Assembly: GCA_020465985.1 (NCBI GenBank)
Contig: JAANYP010002972.1
Location: forward strand, 62,001 to 126,000
DNA: 64,000 nucleotides
Reading direction: 5' to 3'
From: Centrapalus pauciflorus
Lineage: Eukaryota > Streptophyta > Magnoliopsida > Asterales > Asteraceae
The notes below the pieces were generated by a model, which saw only the letters and a list, made by a program, of their open reading frames with translations, did not search any database and was not told the origin of the DNA. Numbering within the stretch: the first letter of the stretch is position 1; every line of letters begins with the position of its first letter. Positions 1 to 13,189 of the stretch are shown here, piece by piece. The position numbers were made by a program, and so were the translations under genes.

Positions 1-2077
1 TATCCACATCACTTGGGAACAGCAGCTGGCAGCTGCAACGTATTCTGCTTCAGTGGATGAGGTGGAAATAGTGGTCTGCTTTTTGCACTGCCAAGAGACT
101 AGTCTTGCTCCTAGATATTGACATCCACCAGTTGTGGATTTCCTGTCTATGTTGCAACCTCCATAGTCAGTATCAGAGTAAGCTGTGAGTTCAAGAGGAG
201 AGTCCTTAGGATACCACAGGCCCAATTTTGGTTGACCTTTGAGGTATCCAAAGATTCTCTTAACAGCAAAGCGATGTGAGTCCTTTGGAGCACATTGAAA
301 CCTGGCACACACACAAACAACAAACATTATATCAGGTCTAGAAGATGTAAGATACATTAGTGAACCTATCAAGGATCTGTACAAATGAATATCCACATCC
401 ACTCCTTCTTTATCTGCATCAAGCTGTTTATGAGTGTCCATTGGTGTGCTGGCAACCTTGGTGTCCTTGTATCCAAACTTTTCCAGGATGTCAATTACAT
501 ACTTTAATTGACTTATGAAAAGTCCAGTGGGTTTCTGCTTGACCTGCAATCCTAGAAAGAAAGTTAGCTCCCCCATTGAACTCATTTGAAACTTCTTGTG
601 CATCAAAGTCTCAAACTCCTTGCACAGAATGTCATTTGTTGATCCAAAGATGATATCATCAACATAGATCTGAACAAGAAGAATCTCTGATTTGATGAAC
701 TTTGTGAATAATGTCTTGTCCAGAGTACCTCTCTTGAATCCATTCTCTAGAAGATATGAAGACAAAGTGTAATACCATGCTCTTGGGGCTTGGTGGAGTC
801 CATAGAGTGCTTTGTCTAACTTGTAGACTCTGTCTAGATACTTATAGTCTTCAAATCCAGGGGGTTGACACACATAAACCTCTTCTTCAATTGTACCATA
901 TAAGAATGCAGATTTCACATTCATTTGGTACACTTTGAACCCTTTGAAGCTGGCATATGTTAGGAATAGTCTGATGGCTTCTATCCTTGCTACTGGGGCA
1001 AAGACATCATCATAGTCTATTCCTTCTTCTTGAGTGTATCCTTGAGCTACCAACCTTTCTTTGTTCTTGATCACTACCCCTCTCTCGTCCTTCTTATTTC
1101 TGAACACCCATCTTGTACCAATTGCCCTCTTTCCTTTAGGCAAATCTACCAGAGTCCATACATTCTGAAACTTGAATTGCAGTAGTTCTTCCTGCATTGC
1201 CTCAATCCAAGATGGATCTTTCAGTGCCTCAGATGCCTTCTTTGGCTCTAATTGTGACATGAAGCATGCATGTTCAAAGGCAGCTAGACTGAATTCAGGG
1301 ACTGCTGATTCAGCATCAGTGGCCTCCTTGTGAATCATTGTCCTTGTTTGCACAGGAGTGCGTGGATCTCCCATTATCTGATTAAGAGGGTGATACTTGT
1401 GAACCCTGAGTGTAGGTTCCCTTTCTATCTGAAATGAGCTTCCCAGATTTGTATCATCACCTTCTGCACCACTTGATGATTCTGCTTCAGTAACAGTCTG
1501 ATCAGGAGCTGGGACTGTTTCCCTATTGGTTGGAGCTGTTACTTCAGGGCTTGGAATTGGGACTTCAAACTCTGTATGTATGTCTTGTTGGTCAATCAGG
1601 ACCCCATGTGGGTCACAAGAGAGAAGTGGCAGTACAGTATACTCATCCCATGTAGCAGAATCTGCATTTGTTGGAAACTTTGTGCCAACAGCTCTAATAT
1701 TTGTGTTACCAGCCTGAGAATTTGTACTGGCAGTTTCAACACTGTTTCAAACTGTTCCTGCAGAATACTCAACAAAGCTCAGAGAATTTGTTAGTGAATC
1801 TGAAACCAAACAACTAATTAGGACCAGTGCCTTTGACATTTGCAGTGTTTTCATTAAACTCAACATTGGCACTTTCTTCAATAGTTTTGGACACACTGTT
1901 ATATACCCTATAGGCTTTGCTTTGAATAGAGTATCCTACAAAGAATCCTTCTTCAGCCTTACTTTCAAACTTTCCTAAGTGAGTTTTAGAATGGAGGATT
2001 GTGCAAGAATAGCCAAAAGGTTTTAGGAAGGCTACTAAGGGAATCCTGTGATGGAATAACTCATAGGGAGTTTTCCC
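1..2077 (-). pseudogene. Copia-A pol, reverse transcriptase and RNase H part (truncated by window edge)
   Basis: This is the C-terminal half of a copia polyprotein, which copies element RNA into DNA and degrades the RNA strand. Anchors on the minus strand: the linker motif GDPRTPVQTR (about 1374), VDLPKGKRAIGT at the start of RT (about 1149), the catalytic YVDDIIFGSTN (about 669-631), and the RNase H motif STSSTEAEYVAA (about 57-20). The anchors from 1374 to 1 share one frame. The integrase upstream is in another frame, so at least one frameshift lies between about 2078 and 1374. The rest of RNase H and the 3' LTR are beyond position 1. Confidence 0.85.
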
Positions 2078-2686
2078 TTACGACTGAACAACTTGAAACC
2101 TATTTAGAATATAACAGGCTGTATTTACTGCCTCTCCCCAGAAGGTCATTGGCAGTTTGGAATCAGCTAGCATGGTTCTAGCAGCCTCTATTAGATTTCT
2201 ATTCTTCCTTTTAGCTACACCATTTTGTTGTGGTGTTCTAGGTGCACTATATTGTCTTGCAATTCCTTTAGACTCACAGAAACTGTTTAGGATATGATTT
2301 TTAAACTCAGTTACATTGTCTGACCTGATCACCGTAACTTTTAAGTTGGATTGGTTTTCAATCTTAAGAATAAAGGATTTGACTAACTCAGCAGTTTCAT
2401 CCTTAGTCCTGGGAAAATAAACCCATGTAAACCGGGTGAAATCATCAACAATGACTAAACAGTAAGCTCTTTTATTCAAACTCAACACAGATGTTGGACC
2501 AAAAAGATCCATATGAGTAAGATGAAGAGCCGATGAGATTGAATTTACTTCCTTGGCCTTATGAGAAGTTTTGTGTTGCTTGCCTTTGAGACATGCTACA
2601 CAATGATCATCACAAATGAACTCCTTTTGTGGTAAACCTCTTACCAAGTTCTTTTTGACTAAAACATTCATGGATTTAAAGTTCAT
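2078..2686 (-). pseudogene. Copia-A integrase core fragment
   Basis: A 202-residue stretch matches the integrase of Copia-B closely. It has a zinc-finger remnant (CVACLKGKQHKTSHK), the DLFGP and VDDFTRF motifs, the second Asp in RSDN and the third acidic region near QQNGVA. In a retrotransposon this enzyme joins element DNA to the host chromosome. Visible damage: RSDNGTEF reads RSDNVTEF, AERKNRTL reads AKRKNRNL (the catalytic Glu is Lys), and a TAA at 2080-2078 replaces the CAA of Copia-B. The N-terminal side is joined at about 2686 directly to the linker region, so protease, the second zinc knuckle and the integrase N-terminus are deleted. Confidence 0.9.
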
Positions 2687-2689
2687 GTG

Positions 2690-3551
2690 GGAAACTTTTG
2701 ATTGGAGAACCAGTTTTGTGTGACCATAACTGGTTCTTGTTCCTTTGATTTCCCCTCAGTTGCTGCTGTGTGGGAAACTTTTGGACACCATGCTTTTGGC
2801 ATGTGCATATTGGAACAGTCTTACTCTTTTTATTTGCTTTGGAAGAAGATGCAATGTTACAATTAGAAGGTACAGAAACATGTGGAGCATTATCGCATAC
2901 ACTCATCTTCTCTTTTCCTTTCATGTTGTTGGTTCTGATAGCACTGGAAGTAGGAGGTCCTATGCGTTCACTCATTGTTTTGGAGTTACTCTCAACTTCC
3001 TTACACTCACAACCTTCATTTGGAACCAATTATTCTTTAGATTCAGGCTTGTCCTCAAGGATAGGATCTACAGTTTCCATTTTCTCATATAATGGTTCAT
3101 TCACAAGCCTATCAGCAACTTCACTCATAGGATGAATGTATTTGTTATTATATGGGGGCGGAGTAGCCTCATATCCTATACCTTCCTTGGGATTTAGTTG
3201 AGATTTGACCCTATCTTTAACTTGGACTTCCATTAGGTGTTCTAGCTTTTGATTGGCCAGTTTGAAGCTACCCAAGTCTATATTTATAGAATCTACTTTC
3301 TTGTTAGCTTCTAACACCTTCTGTTCAGCCTCATCTAATTTCTTATTTAGGGTTTCATTTTTCTCATTCAGTTCCTTTTTCTCCCACTCATGATATAATC
3401 TATCATGTCCCATCTGAATCTCATTATCCTTATAGTCATTGATCTGTTTTTCAAGATCCTCTTTAGCCTGCATATACTCATATTTCCTCTCTTCCATCTT
3501 AGCTAGAGTTTTGCACATGCTCTCATTATGATCTCTGCACTTTTTAACCAT
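2690..3551 (-). pseudogene. Copia-A gag-pol linker with coiled coil
   Basis: Two adjoining minus-strand blocks correspond to 27180-28030 of Copia-B. The first (3551-3030) is rich in Lys and Glu with heptad-like spacing, for example around KKLDEAEQKVLEANKK, and is probably a coiled coil of Gag. It ends in the shared block GYEATPPPYNNKYIHPMSE. The second (3029-2690) carries a GKEKMSVCDNAP block, also shared. No enzyme motif is present. A TAA in frame separates the two blocks. The role is inferred from position: the C-terminal extension of Gag or a spacer before protease. Confidence 0.7.
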
Positions 3552-3559
3552 ATTTTTGC

Positions 3560-4071
3560 ATGTTTGAGAGCAGAGTTTAGCATTTACCTAAGATGGTAGA
3601 TCAGTGGAAGTGACATTTCATGTTTCTGCCATAAGAGCTTGATTCTGAAACTCCTCTTATGTCTGGTCACTCCAGTCAAACACATTGACAAGAGCTTGTG
3701 AGGATGATGTTTGATTGGTTTGCTGGGGTCTTGATGGCTGCTGACCTTGTGATCTGCACTCTCTATCAAAATGGCCAAGTTTGTGGCATTTGAAGCACTC
3801 AACCTTTGGTTTGTCAAATGTTGGCTTGCCTTCTGTTCTGGCTTGAAAGTTTGGTCTGCCAGTCCTTTTCAAAAATCTTTTGGCCCTCATAGTCAACATA
3901 GCATGTTGCCACTTAAGTCCATCTCTTCTAAATCATCTGGATGGATTTGTTCCAGATCTTCAGCATTAAGAGCAAAAAGTCCATCACTTGCAACAAATGC
4001 TTCATAATAAACTTCAGAAGAGTTACCGTGAGCACCTGAAAAAGCGTCACAATAGTTTGATTTATTAGTTA
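3560..4071 (-). pseudogene. Copia-A gag C-terminal part with zinc knuckle
   Basis: This is the continuation of the gag that starts at 21703, after the Gypsy-1 insertion. On the minus strand it reads through the block YYEAFVASDGLFALNAEDL, then a CCHC zinc knuckle CFKCHKLGHFDREC (about 3795-3754), then the stretch leading to the coiled coil. All four zinc ligands are present, unlike Copia-B, where the first Cys is Tyr. A frameshift near 3895 separates the two halves. Gag forms the particle and the knuckle binds element RNA. The interruption at 4071/21019 makes it non-functional. Confidence 0.85.
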
Positions 4072-4076
4072 ATGCT
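4072..4076. repeat. Target-site duplication of Gypsy-1, left copy
   Basis: ATGCT at 4072-4076 repeats at 21014-21018, either side of the element. Removing the element and one copy rejoins the gag frame of Copia-A, which aligns with the uninterrupted gag of Copia-B. Confidence 0.93.
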
Positions 4077-4875
4077 TGTGACACCCTTGCCACAATAACT
4101 ACCATTTCATAACACCCAGGATTAATCACCAAACATAAATTACATAATGATCTGAATACTCAATAAAAGTACGGAAGCATTAAAGTACATAATAAAATAA
4201 TACAAATTTGTCCAACACCCTACGGTGCTACGAAGGTTCCAATACTAAGTCTACATACTCAATAACATAACATCACTCCAAATTTATTACAACAACATTC
4301 CATAAATCTGTTACCACAATAAGCAGTAGATATCTTCAATTACTTCAACAGACGATCTAACTAGAAGGTCCCGCAGCGGATTTCCCTTTTTCCTGTAAAA
4401 ATTCAACAACTGAGGGGTAAGTGAATGCTTAGTGAATACCAATGATTTTACACATTCCACAAATCCTTATGATGCCCCCTAAGATTAACCGCGGTAACAC
4501 ATACCGTATACTCCACACGTACTCAAAGTACGCAAACCTGAGCCGCAGCTCCTTCGAGATGACACTCGGCATAAGAAAAACCAACCATCTGAGGCAGACA
4601 TAACATCGGGGATGACATACTGTCTATCCTGACCACAGAGGTGTCAAACTCTTGGTCATATAACACAATAACATCAGAGTACAGATGCGACCCGCAGGTC
4701 CATCAATAAGATGCACAACAAAGAAACAGACATACAACAAGTATGAATGGCATCAACATATACGCAAGTTAGTAGAGTGTCAAACGAAAGTGAAACAACA
4801 TGCCTCAGCAGGCAAAGCAAACATAAAGCAGATGCAGACATGTTAAAATCAAAGGTACTCACACTAGGTGTGTTA
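4077..4875 (-). repeat. Gypsy-1 3' LTR, distal piece
   Basis: Begins TGTGACACCC on the + strand and matches 18833-19632 closely. It stops at TTA (4873-4875), where the CACTA-like element starts. The LTR resumes at 13610. The two pieces total about 2.2 kb, against 2181 bp for the intact LTR. Confidence 0.92.
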
Positions 4876-4879
4876 CAAC

Positions 4880-5330
4880 AAAATGAACCTAAAGCAACAT
4901 GGGAAAAGTGTTGTGTTAGGCCTTAAAAGTGTTGTTATAGGTCTAATGCGACACTTTATGTAGTGTCACCTTAGCCAACGTCGCCTTAGGTCTAAAGCGA
5001 CACTTTCACTAGATAATGCAACACTTCTTAAAAGTGTTGCCATTATTTTATAAATGCAACACTTTTTAAATGTAACACTTTTTATATTCTAAAGCAACAC
5101 TTTTTAATGTGTCGCCATTATTTTATAAATGCAACACTTTTTATACTCTAAAGCAACACATTTAATTTATCGTTACCAACTTATAGCAACACTTTACTTA
5201 TCAAATGCAACACTTACTAAATGTTGTCATTATGTAAATACAACATCATTATGAATCTATTGCAACACTTTATTATTGATTTTAATTACATAAATGCAAT
5301 ATTTTGAAGACAAAAGAAACACATTCCTTA
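4880..5330. repeat. Left subterminal repeat array of the CACTA-like element
   Basis: About twenty near-copies of GCAACACTTT or its complement AAAGTGTTGC occur in both orientations within 450 bp. The same motif fills the other end at 13190-13590. In CACTA elements such clusters are bound by the small transposase subunit; here that role is inferred. Confidence 0.8.
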
Positions 5331-7595
5331 TTTTTTAAATTTAATGCAAATACAAATATTTATTTAATTGCTTCGTGATAGCTTTTCTACTTACAATTCA
5401 ATTTAACAAAAATAATATCATTTTATAACATATCGATCAAAAAGTATTTCAAGTATATTAACGTCTACAACCAAATTAAAGATCATCCAATGTATAAGCG
5501 ATACAACAAAAAAATAAATTACAATCCTGGGAATGCATTTTGAATTCCTCTTCTTGTAATTTCTTTCATATGAAACCGCCGTATCATGCATAACTCTCCT
5601 GTCGATCACTTTTCACAAAAAAATCTGCCCAAAATAGCAATCAACTTTCCTGAAGCTGCATAATATGGCAACAAACTTTCAAATTAAGTCGGTTTTCGAT
5701 GAAACTTTCACAACACCTTAAAAATCTTCTAAAACTACATTTCTATGAAAATATTACACTTCCCACCATAAATTTGTATTTTTACTCGTTAAACTACAAT
5801 TCTTTGCGTAAATAGCAATAAACTTTCGTTTGACGTCCAATTTTAACGATACTTTTTGAAACAAGTCTAAAACCTTAGAAAAGACCAAATATATAAACAT
5901 ATTTCATCATTCATTGATATTTCATACTTTTGGGCATTAAAGTACCAAAAGTTTGTTTAAAATAGCAATGGACTTTCATGTGATGTCAGATTTCAAAGAT
6001 TCTTTTTGCAACACATTTTAAATCCTTTAAAGACATCAAACTTATATAAATATTTCATCATTTATTGCTCTTTCGTGATTTGGTATACTAAAGTCTCATT
6101 TATTCATTATTTGACTTTTAAAAGCCAAATATGAAACTTTTGTTAACTTCATCAATTTTGAAAACTCTATTTACGTAATTTAACCATATTTAAAGTTTAG
6201 AATTACTTGAGAATAGAGAGTGTTACATCAGTGCTCGAATCCTTCCATAAACCAAGAATAGAAATTTGTATATCTTGCAATTTGACAAAAAAAAAACTAT
6301 ACATAAAGTAGTAGCAAAACAATAAGAAAGAGAGCGTTAGATCAGCATAATAATGGCATAAAAGTTGCATCAAAAAGTGTTTGAAGTTTTTAACTATTTA
6401 GCTGTGAGGAGTTGATACCAAATTAGAAAAAGATAAATCGATACCAAAATCAATAGATAAGTCCCTCAAAACTGCAGCTATTTTTAAAATAATTATGAAC
6501 TTAAACTACAGCTATATATAAGTTTCTGGTTTTTCACAAAAAAATCTGCCTAGAATAGCAATCAACTTTGCTGAAATTGCATAAATGACAACAAACTTTC
6601 AGAGAAACCTGCTGATTCATGCTAATGCTGATAAAATAAGGAAAGGATTAATCACTAGTAGAGCTAAAAGATATGCAAAAATGATGAACTGCAACACACA
6701 AGCATTATTTATTAAATATATAGCTAAAAGATATGTAAACCTAATAACCAGCCTTGAAATTGCCATGCCTCTTGCTGTGCTGTAAGCCCCAAACATTAAG
6801 AGTACATCCAAGCAACCTATATAAGAAGCAAAATTACTAAAAATAAAGGAAAAATAATGGAACAATATGAAAGCATGTTAATGGAACTTCAAGAGAAATA
6901 TAAGCAACTACTCACATTCCACAAACTTCAAGATAGCATAGGATGGACCAATGCTAAGCAATGGTTTAAATGTGTCAAGATTTAGGCTCCGTTTGTACAC
7001 CATGGTAAGATCCAATAGCATAAAGAACAAACATCAACCACATTAAACTTAAACAAAATTTCAGCTAAACTAGTCAGAAAAAAATCAAAAAGGTCACGTA
7101 AACAACAATAACTTGTGCAGTGATTCAGTGAATATGTGTATCATATGTGCAAAAACCGTGCAGTGAATCAACACCATCAAAACAGAAGCAACTGAACTCT
7201 ATACATTGAAGCAGTAGCAACACAGCAGATTAAACATAAAGATTATCAAAATGGTCTATAGGAATCAAGAGCACAAACATTCATGCGCAGATTAACAAAA
7301 AGGGGTACTTGGAGAAAAAAAAAAGGGATCGCAGGATACACGATCAAACACATTTATGTCTACCCTATAATCAAAACATATCCTCCCACGTTGAAACGCC
7401 TTGATTAAGTAACAGTTTGATATAAAACACCACATTAGGGCCTTGGATAGAAGAATTTACCTCGTTACTCTTCCTGAATCAGCATGTCAGGCGTCACAAA
7501 TCAGCAAGTATGTTGGATGCTTCCTCAATACAAATGGTTTCAAAGTCTGAAAATTAAACCTGAAAAGAGGAGGCTTGATATAAAAGAAGAAAGCT
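5331..7595. other. Non-coding AT-rich interior of the CACTA-like element, left part
   Basis: No frame here resembles a known protein. One dispersed repeat is visible: about 75 bp at 5610-5691 (containing AAAAAAATCTGCC and AATAGCAATCAACTTT) returns in direct orientation at 6531-6601. Further loose copies of AATAGCAAT..ACTTTC occur near 5812 and 5964. I see nothing else. Confidence 0.6.
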
Positions 7596-7600
7596 TAACT
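7596..7600. repeat. Target-site duplication of the 7601-9997 solo LTR
   Basis: TAACT at 7596-7600 is repeated at 9998-10002, immediately outside both ends of the solo LTR. Confidence 0.92.
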
Positions 7601-9997
7601 TGTCACACCCTGCTACCCCGGTTGGCAGCGAGGCGTGACGAGTGCGGAAGCGTAACCATAATCATAATGAACGACCACTATATGGACGTTTTTAAAATAC
7701 ATCGTTAAAACTTTAAGGCATAGTAATGTTTTACATGAGAAATGAAGTTCGCACAAATACAGAGATTTAATTACATAATTAAAATATCCAAAATAATGCA
7801 GCTAAATCTCCGTTAAATTGAATATGCATGCGACTCCATGGATGCGGAAGCTTGAAAGTAAAATACGTCCGAGGCATACTTGCCTTAATTTCCTGAAAAT
7901 ACACGCTAAAATACGTCAACAAAAATTGTTGGTGAGCTCATAGGTTTACACGTAAATCTGACTCGTATGGACAACAATAATAGAGGTTGAATTTATAAAA
8001 TCATAAATTCCTTGTTATGTATTACATATAAACCATCATGCAACCGAAGCTTAATTTAAGATAAGTTTTTGCTCTGTGCAGTATTCCCATACGTAATACC
8101 GTTTGTTGAATATATATGCACCCGCTATTAGCCAATCCAACTAACCCGAGTGGGGGACATGACTCCCAATAGATCTATCCACAATATATTCGCGTTTACA
8201 AATAAATGCAATTAACGGTTCATGATATCAGAGCTAATGGAACCCAATGTGTAATACATAATAGAAATGAAGATATTTCCGTGTCCATATAAAAATGAAG
8301 CATGTATTTCATCCCCAAAACATAACAGTGTGAAAATAGGGGCTATGAGAACTCACCGGACTTGTGATGGCAAAATATGCGCAAAAATGCAAGTTTGCGT
8401 TGTTTGATGGGTGATGAAACCGGAGGTGTTTAACCGAGTCCTAAATGATAATAAGGACTTAATATCACTAATATATGATAATATGTATATTAATAGATTT
8501 TTATGTCTTAAATCACCCAACATTACAAGTTTATAAATAAAATTTGCTTAAAACGTCAAGTTTAAATATATATAATTTTCCAGCTCTTTCGGAGGTTTTT
8601 CGGCCTACTTTAAGGCTGTTTTTGACCACGCTCCAAAATGTTTTAGACTTTGGTTATCTTGGACATTAAACTACTATATACAAAGGATTTTTAGAATCAA
8701 GAACGGCCATTTTTCGAGTTGTTTAGGTTGGTGAAAAAGCTTGTTAAAAACGCTATGTTGGCCATTTTTGAGGTGTCAAACTTTCGGTTTCCCAAATAAT
8801 TTCTGGAGGTCTTAAACTTCAAAATAAATTATGAAAAATTACAGATCTATAGTTAAGACATAGATCTAACTTTTGAGACGAGAATCAACTCATTTCGTTG
8901 AGTTATGAATTAGTTATGATTTTTCAAAGTCGATATAAATTTTCTGCCGAAAATCCGTAGTTTATAAACTTAAAACAACTTATGATTCTTGTTGTTTATT
9001 CAAAGACTACTTGTATAAAAGTTATATAACACATATATAACACATGTTTTCATAATATTAATATGTTTATAATGTGTTCATATATTCATATGCACATTTA
9101 AAGAAACAACTTAAAAATAAAAACTAGAAACTTATAAACTTGAGTTTTTATGTAACTTGTTGTTGTTGGTGATTATATATATTATGCAAGACTTATATAA
9201 ACATAAATGTATGATGAAATAAGTTAGTATTTACTTACTTTGATGTATTTGGAAGATGATTTTGAGTAGTAGTTGAAGTCTTTGCAAAGTTTGCACTAAA
9301 ACACTTGAAGAACACCAAGAATACTTGAAGAACACTTTGAATGAAGAAGTTTGTGATGAAAGGGGGTATATGGCCGGATTTTAGGAGAGGAAAGAATGGT
9401 TTTTGGTGTGAATAAAATGAATGAATTGCCTTCCAATTTATAGAGAAATGTTTGGTCTTTCAAATGATGAAAGGCATGGGAGACAAAAGTTGAGTGCACT
9501 TTTTAACAAAATGATGGTGTTTAAAGTAATATTATTTAAATGAAAGTCAACTTCTAATACACCATATGGCCTAATGGCCGGCCCTTAGGTGTATATCCAT
9601 GTATTTTCATTTTTTTTTTGTATAAATGTATTTAGAAATGTATTCTTGTATTTTCCTTTTCTTGAAATTTTATAAATATTTATGGATGAATTGTTTTAAT
9701 GAATTGTTTTAGTCTTGCATAATTAATGTTAAGTAATTGTATTAGTGTATGATTAGTGTCACTAATCATAATTTAATTATATACTTAGTTGAATTAATCC
9801 CTCATATCGTAAATCGATCGGATTAATTGATTTCCCGATTCATCGCACCGATGAATTTGATTCAAATTGAGTTGAATTTTCTAATAAACCTTGTTAATCA
9901 CTTGATTAATTTCTAATGACCACTGATTAGGCTATAATTGGCTATTAAATACAGATTAGGGCATTATTGCTAACCTGGTTTAGTGTCGGATGTTACA
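7601..9997. mobile_element. Gypsy-type solo LTR inside the CACTA-like element
   Basis: A 2397-bp block starts TGTCACACCC and ends GGATGTTACA, with TAACT duplicated on both sides. No PBS, PPT or coding region lies next to it, so it is the product of recombination between the two LTRs of a former full element. Its termini resemble those of Gypsy-1 (TGTGACACCC...GGATGTTACA), but the interior differs, so it is a separate family. By analogy with Gypsy-1 it is probably in minus orientation. It is the deepest level of the nest. Confidence 0.88.
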
Positions 9998-10002
9998 TAA
10001 CT

Positions 10003-12600
10003 GGTCCCAATTGAAGGAGAAAAGCAAGATCCCTAGGCCTTCTGACGAGGTAAAATGCTAGTTGCAGACTTACAGGATAAAAGAAACAGGGTTATTGGGT
10101 TAATAACATTTTAAGGGTTGATAGAAGAGAGATCCCGAGACATTAAAGTCTCGGGGTGTGTGTTCATCCTTTAGCACTACTTTGCCATTGACCCTTTTTT
10201 CCTCTGTTTGGTTGCTGCTGGTTGCGTGTTTGTAGCAGGAAAAAGCAGCAGCAGCATGAAGTATATATCGATATATAGGTGCCTGTGATGTGTGTCCAGA
10301 CAAAATTGCATCCGGAATATGTTCCTTGAAAAGGTTCACCAAAATGCTCAAAACATTTTGTGTAGTGCTCAAAGCATTTTGGGTCGTGCTTAAAGCATTT
10401 TAAGCATGTGTGTGTGTACTTGAGTCTGGAAAAACAAAATTCAAGTCATGTGTGTGAATTAGCTACAAAATCTACAAACTTACATGCATGTCCTGATCTT
10501 CTATTTAATTGATGGAGTATATAGACTCTAGGAATTAGAAACTTGTAACAGGTCTTTAAAGATGGTCTGGATTTTGCTGCTGTCCAGGAACAAAAAGGGA
10601 GAATATAAACTCCATGAACAAAAAGGGAGCTGTTAACAGAAATAGAATCAATTAATATATTACTTTGCTGCTGTCCACGAACAAAAAGGGAGTTGTTCAT
10701 CATTTGAGTGCCTAAATTGCCTTTCGTCCATCTAATATTTACTGTTTTATAACCTTAAAACAGAAGAAATTTCTGCTTTTTAACCTTAAATTTCTGGTAA
10801 ATTGAACTGTTTATTTTTTTGGTCTAAATTTAGGCAAGATATATGAGAGTGTTTATGAGTTTGGCAGCAAAATAACAACTAATGTTCCTGGAGTTTGGCA
10901 TGATGCCTTTGGTGCCAACTAATGTAAAGGCTGTTGACAGCCGTGGTACCTGGTTCTGGTGATTTCTCTCTATCTTCACACTGGGTGTGATCAAATTCCA
11001 CAAGCTAGCTATCTCTTGCATTCTTCTACCATTTCAACGCTGTTAGCATCCCACGGAAATTAGATTTCACATGTAACACGAACCATTGTAGAACAAAAAC
11101 AATTAGCCTGTTTGTTGTATTAATAAAACTAACTCCTATTCTGTTTCCAGATTATGCGAAACAAAGATCAACCTGGTATTATGGTTTCTAGGTTTTGTTT
11201 GTGTTATTGTTCTTGTTCCTTTTATTTTTGCTTTGGGTTTGCAGGTGCATTTACACTATTTTTTTTTTAAACCTAATGGATTTTTGGGGGAAAAGCAGAA
11301 AATACAAATGCATTTAATATTTCGGCCATGACCATACCATGTCATACCAGAACTAACATGGGATTGGAACTTATTTGTTGGGGACTTGCGTGGGTGAAGT
11401 GGATCTGTTTGGGAACCATACCATACCCCCACTTGTATTATGAAACATCTTTGTGGTTTGTTTGTTTTTGACTTGCTCATGTGGAAAATGCTGCTGTTGT
11501 GTTGCCAAAAACATGCCTCAATTAAAGACTTTTTGGATATCTTGATTTTCTTAGGTAAGGGGTTGTATATTTGATTAGTATAAGGGTATTATTAAAAGAT
11601 AAAGGGGGTGATAAGATCAAGCCAAGTTGTAGGCTGGCTACCTTCATTCTTTTCACACCAAGAACAAGTAATGTATTGGGTAAAGCATCACAAGATAATA
11701 TATTAATGATGATTATTGTGCAATGTCATAAAACCAATATTGACTTGCCTATCAAAAATTAACGCAGTAATAATGCGAAGGAATGTCAGAATTGATATTT
11801 GTTAAATCATGGGGTAAGGTCGAGTGCCATGTCATTTTACTCTTTATGTTGGCTTCTGTTACAGCCTCTGGTGGGGCTGCTTTCCTACGCTTTTAGCCAA
11901 GGGCAAGCCAAGTTTCAATGGTTTTCTGAGACTGTGGGATGCTATCCTACGCTTCTGTTGCTGTCACTCTTTTATAATTCACAGCCGTCCCACCCCTAAT
12001 GCACCTATGTTTCGGAGTCTTGGGGCCAACTAAAGCCCTGCTGCTCCTGCATTGTCCTTCTGTCCCACCCCTAATGCACTTGACTTGCCTATCAGAAATC
12101 TGGTACCAGCCTCTTTTATAATTCACAGCCGTCTCACCCCTAATGCACTTGACTTGCCTATCAGAAATTTGGTTCCAGACTCTTTCAACTTAAGTTTTAG
12201 AAGTAAGAAATTAAAAATAAAAGTTGATTTGGTACCAGTTTTATACCCGAACTGAGAACTGGTTTATTTAAATATCTACAACTGGAGTATAAAAACTCCA
12301 ACAACATGCAACTTATGATTGTTGCTTAACAATTGCTGCAATTGCTCAAACATGAACCAGTAACAGCTACATAAATTGCCTTTGAAATTTATATCACTCT
12401 CTATTGTTCAATACAAATACAAAATTATCAATTGTTCTAATACCTTGAATCCCCAAAATTTTCAATTGTCCTCACATCAGGAAACATTTTCACAAATCTC
12501 AATTAAACAAACAAATCCAACTCTATAATTATGCAAAGATCATCAACAGAACTATAATATAGCAATAGAAAAGCAGAGATCAATATATACCAGGAAGCCT
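10003..12600. other. Non-coding interior of the CACTA-like element, right part
   Basis: No recognisable transposase. Visible repeats: a block containing GAACAAAAAGGGAG occurs three times at 10585-10692, twice preceded by TTTGCTGCTGTCC. A direct repeat of about 70 bp with CCACCCCTAATGCACTTGACTTGCC occurs at 12062-12186, with a shorter relative near 11990. The stretch 11190-11245 (pyrimidine-rich, then TTTGCAGGTGC) looks like a 3' splice site, so remnants of a spliced gene are possible but unproven. Confidence 0.5.
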
Positions 12601-12639
12601 AAGAACCGAACTGATGGACTTGTTATTGCCTGCGACGGT

Positions 12640-12776
12640 CTGTGGTCGGCGATGGGGCTCCGGTGGTCGGCGATGGACTTGCTGGAGATGTACTTGCTGG
12701 CCTGCGATGGTCTGTGGTCGGCGATGGACTTGCTGGCCTGCGACGGTCTATGGTCGGCGATGGACTTGCTGGAACC
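12640..12776. repeat. GC-rich tandem repeat, 36-bp unit
   Basis: Two adjacent 36-bp units (GGCCTGCGA(T/C)GGTCT(G/A)TGGTCGG...) plus partial units make a GC-rich island in AT-rich DNA, 0.8 kb from the right end of the CACTA-like element. Open frames across it are by-products of the repeat. It may mark the 5' region of a lost transposon gene, read leftward; that is inference. Confidence 0.6.
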
Positions 12777-13189
12777 ATAAGAGGGATCAAGAGGTTGAAG
12801 ATGGAGAAGGTGACACGTCTGATTGATCGACGAGGGAGAGGGGCGCCGGAGTGGTTGAAAACGGTTCTTCTACTCTACATACTTTAATTATAATTATTAA
12901 ATCGTTAATTTAAAAGTTAAATTCTTTTAATATATATATACACATACTACATATACGTACGTAAAAGTTTTTTTAAATTAATTGTTATATATTGTTTTTC
13001 TTTTTCTTAACCAATTTAATTTCTAAATATTGCCATCTTTATTTAAAAATAAAACATAAAACATGTATTATCAAATCTTGTATTTTGTTAATCCGAAGAA
13101 ATCAGGCATTGAACTTTTATGTGTATTTTTAATCAAAATTACAAAACAAGAAAAAATAGTATATTCAACACTTACAAACATGTCATATT

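Noticed and set aside
4673..4862. Cys/Leu-rich minus-strand frame in the Gypsy-1 LTR
   Set aside because: The matching stretch of the other LTR does not keep it open over the same span; LTR non-coding sequence.
7484..7708. Short frame running across position 7601
   Set aside because: It crosses the junction of the CACTA-like element and the solo LTR, so it is a chance fusion.
10100..11021. Minus-strand frames of 60-90 codons in the CACTA-like interior
   Set aside because: No recognisable motif, no conservation to compare with, and length expected by chance.
12614..12887. Arg/Trp/Cys-rich frames in the GC-rich island
   Set aside because: They arise from a 36-bp tandem repeat read in several frames; no homology.
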